Shown: positions 23,721 through 36,109, counted from the stretch's first letter. The stretch: DNA of 64,000 nt from Colias croceus (GCF_905220415.1 NC_059544.1:64501-128500), one strand, 5' to 3'. Translations and numbers: made by a program. The notes: generated by a model from the letters alone, not told the origin.

Positions 23721-25686
23721 AGAATTCATCGTTAGACTTCCTCAGCTACACTCATTTTTCTTTTCTTAATATAATGTAACTGTTAAAAGTAAACTTTCGT
23801 AACTGTTACGAAGCAAATATAAAAAGAAAATATATTTTATTACCGCGAAATGATTTCCTATAATGCACGGGAGGTAGGTACCTTGAGCGTAGTGAGGTAT
23901 AAATTATTACCAAATTATATCAAATTTACAGGTAATTGTACTATATTAGATAATTTTCAACTGATGTCGTAAGCATCCTTCTTTTGAATCAAATGACTCG
24001 TATATAATTTTAATATGCTATTTATGACACCTCATAATTGATGACAAGATACTTGAAGTTGATGCACCAACTCAATTATTATCTAAAATACTTACATTTA
24101 GAACAAAATCCTTATAAAGTGTGAATATTGCTCTTTAATTAATAATATTAATATCATGTTAACTAACACAGAGAAAGACAAAAAATGCACAATTATGTTT
24201 AATTATAACGCTTTGATGCAATTTATTTTCGTGATTTCAGAAAATAATTAGTATTTTGGGTAATTTTAACTTTTATCAACAACACAATCTGATCTCAATA
24301 AATATATATTATTTTTACATATTTTTTATTTCGGTTTAGCTTACCAAATGTGAAAAACTATTCCCGTCAGTTATTTGTAGACAATGCTTTCAGATCTCAT
24401 TCTTTCTATGCTATTTTAGTAAAAAAAAAATATAGATGTTAAGAAGGAAATAGGTACTTATTAATAAAAAAGCCGTGAGAGGACACGTTCTAGAAGGAAA
24501 CTCGATGAATTCCATTACCGTTGCCATTTTTTTTCATTGCAAAAAACCCAAAATTTACCTAATTATGTATAGAAGTATATGTGTGCCTAATTGATGTTAT
24601 ATTATTTTTATATACAAAATATAACTTAATTTGAATATTTTAAAAATGATACTTACTTCTTAACTTTAAGTTATTCTATTTTGTTTTTGTACAATGGAAA
24701 AATAAAAAGAACAATATATATGCATCGAGTTTTTTAATTAGTTTATTTCAATAAAGCAATGTTAAACACTTTTTCCTGTTTTCAGTTATTTATTTCGACC
24801 GATGTTGCAGATTCTATTGCCATATTCTATTATATTTTAAAATTTAAATGAAAAAAAATTCTCTCTTAGTTAAAAATAAACACATTGAATATAACATTTA
24901 TTTATGAAGTGTTTTATAGGAATTAATTGTTTTACAACAGATAATAATATCATGTAGAGCGATAAAAACTGGCATTTATATACATTGCAAAACGTGCAAA
25001 TACAAATGCAATCTCTGCAGGGGGCCGGGCTTATTGACCAATTTTATTATTTTTACGTCATATTTAGTTTATGAGTTTCTATATTAATTTTTCATAGAAT
25101 TTTATAGAAGTAAAGGTCCTAGCAACCGCGTTGTTTAATATGAGAGCGTGAACAAAAAATAAATGACGGCTAACAAAACAATGATTATTATGAATATCGT
25201 TGGAAGCTGGTATTTTAATGAGACCGAATTAATATGCTAATGCAATCAGCGACTCATTATTCAGAATACTTGCTACGAGGCGAGCGTCACGTTTTTTGGT
25301 CTAGGAGCCAAAAATAACAACAATTTGAATATGTTAATAATGCACTCAAATTAACTACGTATATAATAAAGTGTATGTAAATTATGTTCATTTTTTATTA
25401 GAGATAAGATAGATAATATAAAGCGTTGTATTATACACGATTATTATCACCATTTAATTCTTAATTATAAATAATAAACACATTGCCATTACAGATACAA
25501 ATAATATAATATTAATTTTAATATAATTATATTTATGTGCATAAACATAAGGTATAGGTAAATATATTTTATTTTTTAATTATTTTCGAATTTCAAAATC
25601 TAATTTAACGCATTTAAATTGCATAATACTTAAATTTTTAAAAGTTGATTTTTGCTTTTTAAAAATGCATTCCTTTACACATAACA
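23721..25686. other. AT plain
   Basis: Very AT-rich with homopolymer A and T runs. No gene, tRNA or bounded repeat was recognised. Confidence 0.5.
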
Positions 25687-26109
25687 GTAATCCCACCAAA
25701 AACATTTTCATGTAAAATGTTGCCAGACTCGCACTGTCAAAAAGTTATCAGATCTCATGTAGAGCCAAGCTTCTAACACTACACGCCCTAACTCTACAAG
25801 GCATTCACAAACTCTACACCTTAGTCAAAATATGTGGCTCAGCCATTTCGCTACATTCACATCGGCGTAAGGTGAAAAATTAATTCACTGTTCATTATTT
25901 TTGTGTTATACAATAGTTCTTGTAGTAACGAACGGCCAAGCCACATACTTTGACTAAGGTGTAGAGTTTGTGAAGTTAGGCCTTGTAGAGTTAGGGCGTG
26001 TAGTGTTAGAAGCTTGGCTCTACATGAGATCTGATAACTTTTTGACAGTGCGAGTCATATGGGCTCGTCTTGGCAACATTTTACATGAAAATGTTTTTGG
26101 TGGGATTAC
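25687..26109. mobile_element. Foldback MITE with about 165-185 bp inverted arms
   Basis: GTAATCCCACC at the left edge mirrors GGTGGGATTAC at the right. The left arm (about 25687-25854) and right arm (about 25924-26109) are nearly perfect reverse complements over most of their length, separated by a loop of about 70 bp. The left arm lacks about 14 bp (around GACGAGCCCATAT) present in the right, and about 4 bp around CCTAA. There is no coding capacity, so mobilisation would need a transposase in trans. TA dinucleotides at both edges are compatible with a Tc1/mariner-type target, but the superfamily is not certain. Confidence 0.88.
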
Positions 26110-27779
26110 ATTTCTTTTTGTAAGTTGTTTGTAACAAAATTTTATATGTCGATTAAAGTTTTAAATTTTTTTTTAACAAGGAGTACCTATACATATCTAT
26201 ATATATCTAGGGGAACTAAGTTTAAGATTATTAGATTAGACCTCTAGCGTCATCAAAATTTAATTTAAAATTACAGGTCATACAAACTCACACACTCAAA
26301 CTCCCATCCCCTAGTTTAAGGGGTTGGGGGATGAAAGTTACAAGTTTTATAATTTTTTTGTTGTTTGTGTGCTAATACTAGCTTACATACAAAATTTCAG
26401 CTTTCTAGGACATTAGGAAATACCTTAAGAATTTTGATGACCATCAGTGAGTCAGTGACGAAATAAGCGTTTTTTATATATAAATAAAATCTGAAGTATA
26501 AAAGCTAATGTAATTAAAACTTAATATGTTCAATAAGTCCGCTATTGACAATAAATCCCGAAAATTTTGTTGATCTAGCATAATCCAAACCCAAGTTATG
26601 AGGGTTCAAAAAAACGTCGAAGCGCTTCGAGAAAAGGTAGGTAGTGCCCGTGCGCTTCGCTTGTTCGCTTGGCTCGTCTTGGCGGAGGCACTACCGTGTC
26701 CCCAGATAAGTATTTTCTTTTTCTGAGTTTTTTTGGTTACGTTCACTGCATTATAACTAACATTTTTGAGTTAGGTACTGAATATGCAGTCAGTTTTTGA
26801 ATAAAGAAATATTGCAAACATTCTAAAAATTGTTTCTTTTATTATTATTAGATATGAATTAGAATACAACACGATACCAATTGTTTGTTGGAAGCAGTTA
26901 GCGAGTGCACCGAGTGTAAGCAGGTTGGTACAATGCAGGCTGACCGCAGAACATTTCGGCATGTGGTCGCGGAGGGCATCGCGGAGGAACATGTGGCGTA
27001 ATTAGAATATAATGTTTGTAACGAGACGAGATCGTAACAGGTGAACCTCGCGTGAGAAGTTCAGCCGTGTCCCACCGGCCCGACCCCTGGACACCGGCCA
27101 CCGGACACTGGACAGGCCACCGGACAACGGATATCATTATGTTTATATTTTGATAATAATAAGAACTTGATTCCTTTTTTTTCGACATATTTTCATAAGT
27201 TGAATATTATATTATATACATATCTACGTATTTAAAACTACTCAAATTGATAGCGGAAGATTATACTATTTTACATATGCAATTAATTAAAAACAACCTT
27301 TTCCTAATTGAGGAAAATATAAACGTTTTTGTAAATTACTCATTTATATTTTCAAAAGTTTTAATCGTGGTTAACATAATATTCCAATTATAATTATAGT
27401 AATAAAAAAAATATTATTATTAGGTACCTACCTACCTACTATGAAAAACTTTACTTTACTAAAAGTGAAACTATTTATGAAGGAAAAAATATATTATATA
27501 TTTTGTATCCTGGACACGATAAATATAGATGAAAACGTATTTAAATATGTAAATTAAATTTTAATAATTGAAGTATTTTCGTAATTATTGCACTTGGTTA
27601 GAATTTTTCCGTCAAAAAACTTTTTTAAATTATATATTTTATAATTTAATTCATATTTCACACTCTGATGTCGGTGTTATAAAATTTTTGTATTCGGTTG
27701 GTTATCAAATATAATATGTATTTGTGAAAATAAGAAAAGTAATTTCTCAAAGTATATTGTATTCGTGTATGTAATAAAA
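26110..27779. other. AT-rich DNA with a dispersed-repeat-like segment
   Basis: 26210-26720 has the texture of a decayed transposon. It contains a TTTCTAGGACATTAGGAAA segment, GTGAGTCAGTGACG, and a terminal hairpin with GGTAGTGCC pairing with GGCACTACC (about 26639-26695). Bounds are unclear. 27050-27130 holds near-tandem ACCGGACA units. The rest is AT-rich without features. Confidence 0.4.
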
Positions 27780-28090
27780 CTAATACTAATAAATCCACCC
27801 TGACCTCACTCGAATGTGTTAAAGAGCACATTTAAAGGGACAAATATAATATACCCATTTGTCCACCGAGGGCACACCGAGGACCCAGGGGTGACTTCAT
27901 TGTAAGCCGAGTATTTTTCAAAGGATTGCTATCAAAAGACGTCGAGTTCGAGTGGGGTCCGCGAGTCCAGCTCGCTCCAAATTGAATGAGCTTTGCGTCT
28001 TGCCGAGGGGACGGTCCCGCAACCCTTCTGCACAGATTACCGGCTTGTTGACACGGCTCTACGTCAACACCACGTGAGGGGACCTTATTT
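27780..28090. promoter_or_regulatory. Candidate regulatory islet upstream of the CpG island
   Basis: A block of balanced composition with no repeat signature and no coding frame. It sits beside the CpG island at 28480-28960 and could be a promoter-proximal or intronic enhancer. Inference only. Confidence 0.25.
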
Positions 28091-28479
28091 ATGAATTATA
28101 CACCTGTCATACTCGTTATTGACTGTAAAAATGTTGGCACAACAAACTACTTGAGGGGTCGCGAGCCGTTCTTTACAATATGTAGAGCGCGGTAGAGCCG
28201 ATCCGTTCGGTTTGCACTTGTTGTTGCGAACTTTACAAAACTTTTAGTAGTTTAAGAAATATTTATTGGATGGTTCGGTGTAGAAGATAATTTATTTCAC
28301 GGTTACTTTGATGATTGAGTTAGAGTTAGATGAAAATGACCTTTAATTAAAATTAAATTACCGATTCCGAGTAGCATTCGGCGCGTTTTCCTCGTCCTCG
28401 CGTAAATAAAACTCTACTTACTTGTCCGCAGCGAACGGTATTCGAATAAAAATTGATGCATCGATACTTAGTCACTTGG

Positions 28480-28960
28480 CAATACAGTATACACACGATA
28501 GGCCTAACGCACTGGCGAGGGCCGAGAGGGCCGGCGGAGGGCCGGAGAGGGCCGTGAGCGGGCCGGAGCGGCACTGCACTGGGGGCACTGACCGTGGCGA
28601 GGCGGCGGCGGCCAGGCTGGCACGTCGCGCAGGCGCATGGAGCAGTCGAGCGGCTGGTCGCGCAAGGCCAGCGCGGGCATGGCGCGGCCGCGGCCGCCGG
28701 TCGGAGGTCGCGCCGTCTCTTGCAGCGCGTGCGTCCGCCCACGTCGTCCGTGAGGCACTGACGCGCGCTCACGCTTTTTTCCTGAGGTTTTTTCCCCGCG
28801 CGGGGCGGAGCGGCGCCGGCCAATGGCAGCGCTCGCCGCCCCCGCCCCGCGCCCGCCGCACGCCCGCCGCCCCCGCTGCCGCCCGCTCTTATTTACGTCC
28901 ATATATTAAAAGGGTTTTCCGCGGCGCGTTATGGATTTTCCGACTTTACATACGACCTGC
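28480..28960 (-). promoter_or_regulatory. CpG island, candidate promoter of the minus-strand gene
   Basis: The strongest CpG island in the window, about 480 bp. On the minus strand a TTTTAATATATG TATA-like word at about 28900-28912 lies upstream of a long GC-rich leader that leads to the ATG at 28680. Long frames on both strands (213, 156 and 132 codons) are products of GC content. Promoter status is inferred from composition and the downstream candidate first exon. Confidence 0.35.
28593..28680 (-). CDS. Candidate alternative first coding exon, 88 nt, ends in phase 1
   Basis: On the minus strand an ATG in a reasonable context (GCGCCATGC) opens a frame beginning MPALALRDQPLDCSMRLRDV and ending in a proline run before a GTCAGT donor. 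The block ends in phase 1, matching the acceptor phase of the 15294-15353 exon. The QPLDCS segment parallels EPLDCT in the 34.2 kb exon, which supports a shared origin or shared role of the two alternative N-terminal pieces. Against it: the donor is not ideal, the region is so GC-rich that open frames are expected, and an internal exon with a weak acceptor further upstream is also possible in phase. The family is not recognised. Confidence 0.35.
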
Positions 28961-29941
28961 TCGCTGCCGACTGGCCGAGCTTCACCTGACTCTACATTGG
29001 CCCGGACTTTCGGCTTTCCAACTATATAATTTTTTGACTGCTGATGATTATTTTAAAGTTTAAATAGTTCAATTTCGATATGTATTAACCTACCAATACA
29101 AATTGCCTTATTTGAAATACTTTCATAACTCAATTCGTACCTAATTATCGCACCTTAACTACGACCTTATTAATGTACAGCTATATTTAAATCCAAATAA
29201 TTTTCACTAATCAAATAATATAAGTGAAAAAGGACATTATCTACGTTGTTATTAATAATCCCAATATCGTAATGAGTAGAGTAGAAGGTTGTGTTCAGGC
29301 TGGTCGGCGTGTGACGTCACGGGTCGATGCCCTCTGCGATGAACTTGAACCCAAAATAATAGCAACATCCTCCCACTGCCTCATCCGCAGCTCCTACATT
29401 AGCTCGCAAGTCGCACTAAACAAACGACTAACCACACTACATCCCACGAACTAGGTACACCAAAATATGTTTATTATTTACATGTAGAGTCAATTTCACT
29501 TTAGATTACACGTATAAAAAACTATTTTAGTTAGAATTGCCCTATAATCTTATCTAGGAATGCAATCGTATGAAGAGTTGCCAAAACTCTATACCTAATA
29601 GAGAGTTTTGAATATTTAATAATGTGCTGAAACTCTACATAAATGCATCTTCCACAAAGAAATACCTAAAGCTAGAAATTTTTTCATCTGAATCCCGATT
29701 CAATAATTGTAATTTACGATTTGTATTGTCCTGATATAACAATTAATTAAACTCTATCGGTCTGATAACGTGATTTGATAATCATTTTACAATGAAAAAG
29801 GTATAATTTTACGATAATGTGAAATTTAGGTACACAATAAAGTACAGTATTATCTTTCTAAATATTAACATTCAAAGATAAAACTGTAACACATTCATTT
29901 TATTGTTTTATCTGCCATACCTATAGTATATTTATCTAATA
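28961..29941. other. AT-rich DNA
   Basis: No gene is supported. Short open frames near 29224-29454 lack any signature. The word CTCTA/TAGAG is unusually frequent from about 29460 onward. Confidence 0.45.
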
Positions 29942-30112
29942 CTAACTGCGCTCCGCGGTTTCACCCGCGGGGCTCCGCTTCTGTTGGTCGTCTCCTCAAT
30001 AAATGGGCTATCCAACATCGAAAGAATTTTTCAAATCTGACCAGTAGTTCTTGAGATTAGCGCGTTCAAACAAATGAACAAACTCTTCAGCTTTATAATA
30101 TTGTAGTATAGA
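29942..30112 (-). mobile_element. Lep1-like non-autonomous Helitron, decayed 3' end
   Basis: Minus-strand copy of the same family as 21808-22026. It starts TC after an A and carries the GCGCTAATCTCAAGAACTAC-type block and the GTGAAACCGCGG hairpin. The 3' end reads TTAG instead of CTAG. About 50 bp shorter near the 5' end than the plus copy. Confidence 0.8.
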
Positions 30113-32019
30113 TTGTTTCACCTTAGGACTTGCCTTTATTTGCTATCAAGAATTAAACGTAGACGGATGACTAAATACAACAAATTTTGCTCGATAGAGT
30201 CTCATAATATTATAGTAGAATGATACTCTATCAAGTGGTAGAGTTTTTTAAAACTTATCAAATCTCTACAACGACAATAGTCATTTGAAACTCTATGTGT
30301 CTGTAGAGCCATAAAGTGGAAATAACAAGTGTATAGGAACTATGTAGGAACAGGTCACCGGACATTCGGCCATTACGTGGAACGCCGAGTCAGCACGCTA
30401 CGGCTAAACTTTCACACTTGCCCTGTTTATTTCGCTTATTTTACTGGTTTATTCTCGAATATAATAAAATAAATGAATCATATTTGGTTTTTGTCAGTTA
30501 AAGTATTTAGTATTTTGTGATGTTAGAATATAATAGAAAATGATTATTTTTGCTTTATAGGTAGGTAATGTGAAGAATAGAATAGAAAGTATTGCATTTC
30601 AAATAAATAATACGTTATTTTGCTCTAAAAACACGTATTTAACGTAAGGTACGTTTCATAAAACAAATTATGTTAAGTGGTGATGACGCTGAAACAAAAA
30701 AGCTACCGTTAGTTTATTCAAGTGTATCATTGGAACAGCAAAGCATTTACAAGAGCAAAATACTGTGGTGTAACGTCTGACAAGCAGACAGATTGCAGTT
30801 TTCACTTGATTGCCGATCTAGGGAAGAAATAAATATTAATTAAACTGTAATATATTCTACATCACAGACGTCGTCTCTCTGATTTCAAAATGATATTATC
30901 TTTATTTGCAATTTGATTATCATAAAGGACGATCAGTCTCATCTATAACAACAATAACAATTACTGGTACATAATATTATTATTAATGAGAAGAATACTT
31001 TTTTAAACAAGTAGGCAAGTACTAAGTTTATTAGGTAACTATATACAATAGCTAAATAAGACAGTCAATGAATTTAGGTAAATTATAAGTATTGTGAACT
31101 GCAAAGTTACGTTATAAAATAATAACTATTGAGGAAGATACTTGTCTACTGTTCTTGGTAAAATCGCAAATTATTGCATGTAGTTTTAAAACATATTATT
31201 TGAATAGGTACTAACTTAGGGTACTAAAGATTATAAGAATGAAAAAGTTATGATTGAGCGTTTTCGAACGCTTCGTATTCTCAATTTCAAAATTAAATTT
31301 CACATCTACGTAAGTACGAGTAGGTACCTATAATAATTATGACAATAGATACGGAATAATTAAGAGGATAGGGAAGAGTCTCATCTATACACAAAACTGA
31401 GGAAAAATAAAACTTTGTCTTATCTGATGTTAGTATCAGTCCTAGTGTTAGTGGCTAGTGCTAGTGTTAGTGAATTAGTGATAGACGCAGTTCATCAGTA
31501 TGAACGGTCACGTCCCAGCTTTTAAATATTTCACATTCGCTGCCTTCCTTAATTGCTCTAATGTGAGAATTACAAAGTGCCGTACATTGATAAACATCCG
31601 TCTCATTTGCAATGTAAATGTCAAAGTAAAGAGTGGAGTTGTGACGTGTGTTGCGCTGATAGCGTTGGATCGTTTTGTTGCAGTTCATGGGTCAAGAAGT
31701 TTACAGTAACATTGCATTGTGCGAACATTAATGCGTAACAAAACGTTGATGATGGAATATGACAGGCACTCACAAGAGTGCACTATTGACGTAGTTTTTG
31801 ACAAATAGAACCTCTTCCAGTTCTTTTACTTTGAGTAAGTTTCTGAAACGGTAGTTAAATTATATAACCATTCGAAACATCGAGTTCGTGTTAAATTAAA
31901 ATGTCGACCAACTCGTAAATATTAACGTTCGTCTGTCCAACATTGATTTATGAAGCAATCAATAGATTTGGAATGCACACTGCGAGCCATTATATTAGCA
32001 AATCGTGCATTTTGGCGTC
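30113..32019. other. AT plain
   Basis: No gene is supported. TAGTG-rich short tandem units lie at about 31431-31484. Nothing else is bounded. Confidence 0.5.
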
Positions 32020-32250
32020 GAGCGGTTTGACCCGTGCCACGCTCCCTCATTACCGGCTGGTCCTTATTGAATGCAATTAAGAGTTATTTTGGCGATGTAG
32101 GCCAGGAGCGTGACGCGCGACATCTGCCGCCCCCGCACCTGGAGCACGTCCCCCCCGCCCCCGCACCCCCACGGTACTGCGAACTCACCCCCGCACTCTC
32201 CCCGGAGCCCCGTGGCCCCCGGAGCGCATGCAGATTTATAGCAACGGACA
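32020..32250. other. C-rich islet open on both strands
   Basis: CCCCCGC-type runs give open frames on both strands. A minus-strand GTGAGT follows a G-rich segment near 32180, but no acceptor-exon-donor unit with a convincing peptide emerges. Treated as a non-coding GC islet. Confidence 0.4.
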
Positions 32251-34072
32251 TAATGCACAAGGATATAGAGATACTTGAAGAGGCATGAAAGTGATTTTTT
32301 ATAGACCACTGACTTTCTTTTGAGTTGTTTTTTATATTGAAATTGATTGTAAGAGAAAATAACAGTTTTAAAAACTAGTAAAGAAGTGCATTGATATGTT
32401 AATCGTTATATTTCTTATATTATATTTTACAATAACGATTAATACGCATTAACAGGCAGTAGCGTGTTAGATCAAAATAATTCAATAAAATTACTGAGTC
32501 GCATCGACAATCACAATATAATGCTTGTGCGTTTTTCTAATCCCGTAATTTATAGCAACAGTCGAGGAAGCGTTTAATATTTGTAATAAATTGTATGATA
32601 TATTGATGTTGTAATTGTCATATCGATTGGCAGTGTTCGCCTCATATGGCTAAGCACGATGTGAATGTAATTTCATTACAAAATATTTAAAAACGAATTA
32701 AATATTTATAGTACCTACCTGTTTTTAAATAGTACAAAATATATGATATAAAACGAGGATGTTTAAATATTGGATAAAAATAAACAAGTAATCACACTGC
32801 ATTAATTTAATAATCAAAAATATACTATAATAATGAGTATAACAAAGTAAGCGAATGTCAAAAGATAACATATTAAAAACGATAAAATATTAAATGCAAA
32901 AGTGCATCCAGTACCTACCTACTGTATATCAAGGTGCCGTCAGATGTCGGAGCGGCGAGCGGCCGGCTGCAGCAAAGGGTACACTGCGGCCACCTTCTGC
33001 CGCCAGCGCCACTCGCCAATATGTGTCAATTAATCTCACACGCGATAAACATCGACCCAACGTGATAATGTAACTGCCGTTTAATGTTTTATGCCTAATC
33101 TTAATGACACAGATGGTAAATATACAGTAAGTATTCATTATGGCACGATGAGATGCTTACGGCTAGGTTCGGTTGAAAAAATTTGCGCCAGGTAAACTTT
33201 TGACCATTGTATTTTTTTTTTAAGGTTTCCTTAAAATTAATGCGGCTGGTGCTCTGGCAGATCTTTTAAATTAGCAAGTTCTTTTTCACCGCATTTCTCT
33301 TATTTCAATAGATAATTATGGTAAAATAATCATAGGTTTTTTGCGAGATATCTTTTGATGAATCGACGCTACCTCTAGGCTCTAGGCCGTAGCGTCGTAG
33401 CAAAATCTAGCTTAGTATTCAGAACATGAACAGGGTTATTAAACATGTCAAACACACACGCATGAAACCATCCAGTAACATATAGCATCCATTACGTTTA
33501 AGTTAATATAAAATAATATTGAAATAGCCAATCTTATGTTCCTTAGTATAGCAGCTCGTTAATACAGTAAATTATTTGAAAAACATGTTATTTATCCTTT
33601 AGCTTGTTATATATGAAGTTGTCACGGAGGCGAGTGGTGTGGAGCTGTGTGGAGCGTCGAGCGGTGCGAGGTCAGCCGAAGGTCGCATTAGTCCATTGAT
33701 AACGCCAGCTATAGGTCAGGTATTCTAATTTATTGCTTTATTTATCCATTGAATACTCAAACTGGTTCTTGTTTATAACGGTCCCTTAGTTAAGCCGTAA
33801 GTGATAAACATTAAATTGATCGCTTGGTCATCGGGACATTAATTGTTTATACAACCTTTAGAAATAAACATAATATTGAAGTACGCAGCTTTCTTTTTAA
33901 AATATTCTTTAATAAAAGGTGGGTGGTCTTATCATGTTAGACAGGTCATAAAATATTATATTAATGTCACTTGCTGCAGTACTGGATGCGTGTAATGCCT
34001 GTACTTTTTATAATCAGCAAAATTTAAAATAACATGGAATTAGGATCTCATATTATATTAGGTAGGTAATTT
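32251..34072. other. AT-rich DNA with small hairpins
   Basis: Hairpins TTAATCGTTAT/ATAACGATTAA at 32399-32442 and CGACGCTAC/GTAGCGTCG at about 33364-33399. A minor GC patch lies at 32935-33020. No gene. Confidence 0.5.
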
Positions 34073-34100
34073 ATGGAAAAGCAATGCATCGCTTTTCCAT
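34073..34100. repeat. Perfect 10-bp hairpin near the 34.2 kb exon
   Basis: ATGGAAAAGC and GCTTTTCCAT enclose an 8-bp loop. On the minus strand it sits about 96 nt inside the intron that follows the 34197-34302 exon, where a pre-mRNA stem could affect splicing. The function is inference. Confidence 0.6.
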
Positions 34101-34196
34101 ATGCATATGGGACACTACGTTGTCACCACTATCCATAAACACTCCAACACTCGCTACTGCTTTACAGGGCTGCTAAAAGTCAGGCGAAGGTGTTAC

Positions 34197-34302
34197 CTGC
34201 AGCATAGGTGCAGTCGAGTGGCTCCGGCTCGCAGGCGGCGCTGAGCAGCCGGTGCAGCCGCTCCTCGGGGTACTGCAGCCATGAGCCGCCCGTCGCGCGG
34301 CG
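34197..34302 (-). CDS. Candidate internal coding exon, 106 nt, phase 0 in and 1 out
   Basis: The minus strand has a good acceptor (a T-rich tract ending TTGTCTGTATGTTGCAG) and a GTAACA donor. In phase 0 it encodes a peptide with GGSWLQYPEERLHRLL near the start and CEPEPLDCTYAA at the end. It joins in frame to 15294-15353 to give ...CTYAAVSGRGD. GC-rich third positions contrast with the AT-rich flanks. All three frames are open because of the GC content, so the frame choice rests on the peptide texture and on matching the downstream phase. I do not recognise the family. Nearly 19 kb would separate it from the 15.3 kb exon, a long but not unusual intron for developmental genes in large insect genomes. 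Confidence 0.55.
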
Positions 34303-35639
34303 CTGCAACATACAGACAAACATATTTATAAGAAAAAATATAGTTAAGTTTATTTGGGTAGAGCTAAATTTGGAATTTATGTTAACTCTTTGAAGAAACT
34401 GCTTTCAGGACCTTTTGTAAAGATTACCTTTAATGCATTTTGACAATTCAAAATCGTATTTAATCCCTAAATAAGTTGAGGTAGATTGTTACAATTAGGG
34501 AATAAAATTTAATTCAAAACTGACATTTAAAAATAACATAAATCGACCCTGAAAATTAATTGGTAGGTATCTATCATAGAGTTTCTGTGATCTGTGGTAT
34601 CTATTATAGGCTGGGATTAGCATGAAAAAATTGCTTTCCAGTAGGTATAAAAAATCGATGAGTACCTACATATACACTGTGTACCTACTTTTGTTATAAC
34701 TTTTTAATAAATTAATTGTAAAAGCTGATTCAAAGTTAAGTAGTTCATTAAAAGTCAATTAAAACAACATTTGACCGTATAGGGTAACTTTGTGTTTTGT
34801 GTTTGTGGGAAAACAATGGCGAACTAAAACTTTTCGTATTCATGGAATTTCATAAATTCCTTTGACGCACTACTAACTTCTCAATATGCATCATTACTCT
34901 CCTTGAATAACAACTTCACATAAAACAAATATTCGTAAAAGCTTCTATTTTTCAGAAAAACAAACATATACCACGCGCTCATTTGATATTCAGTACTTGA
35001 TCATTATAAAAACGAAGTCAATTTGTCGATGTAAATAATATAATATGCCAATAAACAATTTCTAACAGCGTTAGAATGTTAATAGAGGTCTAAGAGTGTA
35101 TACGAGTGTAAAAACGCTATAAAAACTATCAACAAATGGGTGATTAAAGACAAAAGCGTCAGCAATCGATGGAATCGAACCGTCTTATCGTTTGTTACAA
35201 AAAGCAACAATGAACACTTCCGCGTGACCAAACGAAGGGTTCATAATATTACTTAGTGCCTTATGGTTATAGGCTGCTCGTGCACTGGTGTTACCCGCGC
35301 CTTCAGATAAGTACCTACTGTTGAGAGAGATGTTTCCATTTTATTACTTTAAAATCATTTAATTTGTAAAGTAACTTATTCCTGAATTAGGTTCTGAACC
35401 GTTCTTAACTGCGTATTAGTTTTACAAAAAAATATACTATATTTATGAATTATTAAATTGAGGTTTTGGAATGAAATACTGCCGGAATATTAAACCAACT
35501 CTTACTAAGTTCAATTGATATTTTAATTCTTTATGCGTGATTGATTATAAATAATAGCGCAAAGACAAAAACATTATAATTTATAATAAATACAGAATAA
35601 CATGTGGTCTCCTAGTAGGTGAATGTGACTAAAATAGCA
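34303..35639. other. AT-rich intron-like DNA
   Basis: Includes the pyrimidine tract of the 34.2 kb exon acceptor. No repeat or gene recognised. Confidence 0.5.
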
Positions 35640-35850
35640 GCGTTCGAATCGCTCGTGTGTAGCCCGCCGCCGTGTATTGTAGTGGTCACGTGTGCTGCAG
35701 TCAGGTGGCGTTAGAAAAACGCGCGCGCGACAAAAACAGCTGTTTTGACATGTTGCGTTTTTTGCGCCAATTAGCGGCCCCGAGCAAACCCGCCGGAACT
35801 AATTAGCCATTAGATTCCGTCTAACGCAACCCCTTCCATTCTGTCTGCTT
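35640..35850. promoter_or_regulatory. Candidate regulatory islet with TTGCGCCAATTAG
   Basis: Contains GCGACAAAAACAGCTG, a TTGCGCCAATTAG copy at 35762-35774, and ACTAATTAGCCATTAG (homeodomain-type cores). This is the third copy of a motif paired at 2.9 kb and seen again at 38.8 kb. Non-coding. Confidence 0.35.
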
Positions 35851-36109
35851 TATTATGATTTACAATAACATTTACACAATGTTCATACCTTTGAACATCG
35901 CTCTATTGTTGATGGTTGGATTCTTCGATAAATGAGGTAATAATTACCACGTCATATCTATAAATTTAAGTGAGCAGTACCTAGGTATTATATTTTCATC
36001 AACTGAATCTTCTAAAAATATACTTCTATAAACCCAATAAGATAGCATCTTCATAGAGCTGCAACTTATCGCAGAAAATAATAATTAAAGAAAGTGTCTA
36101 TTGATATGG
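35851..36109. other. AT-rich spacer
   Basis: No feature seen. Confidence 0.4.

Noticed and set aside
28422..29063. 213-codon plus-strand open frame over the CpG island
   Set aside because: The opposite strand has overlapping frames of 156 and 132 codons; the composition (Arg/Ala/Pro/Gly) is that of random GC-rich DNA and no domain is visible.
32060..32300. Minus-strand coding exon in the C-rich islet
   Set aside because: A GTGAGT is present but no acceptor-exon-donor unit gives a consistent peptide; both strands are open.
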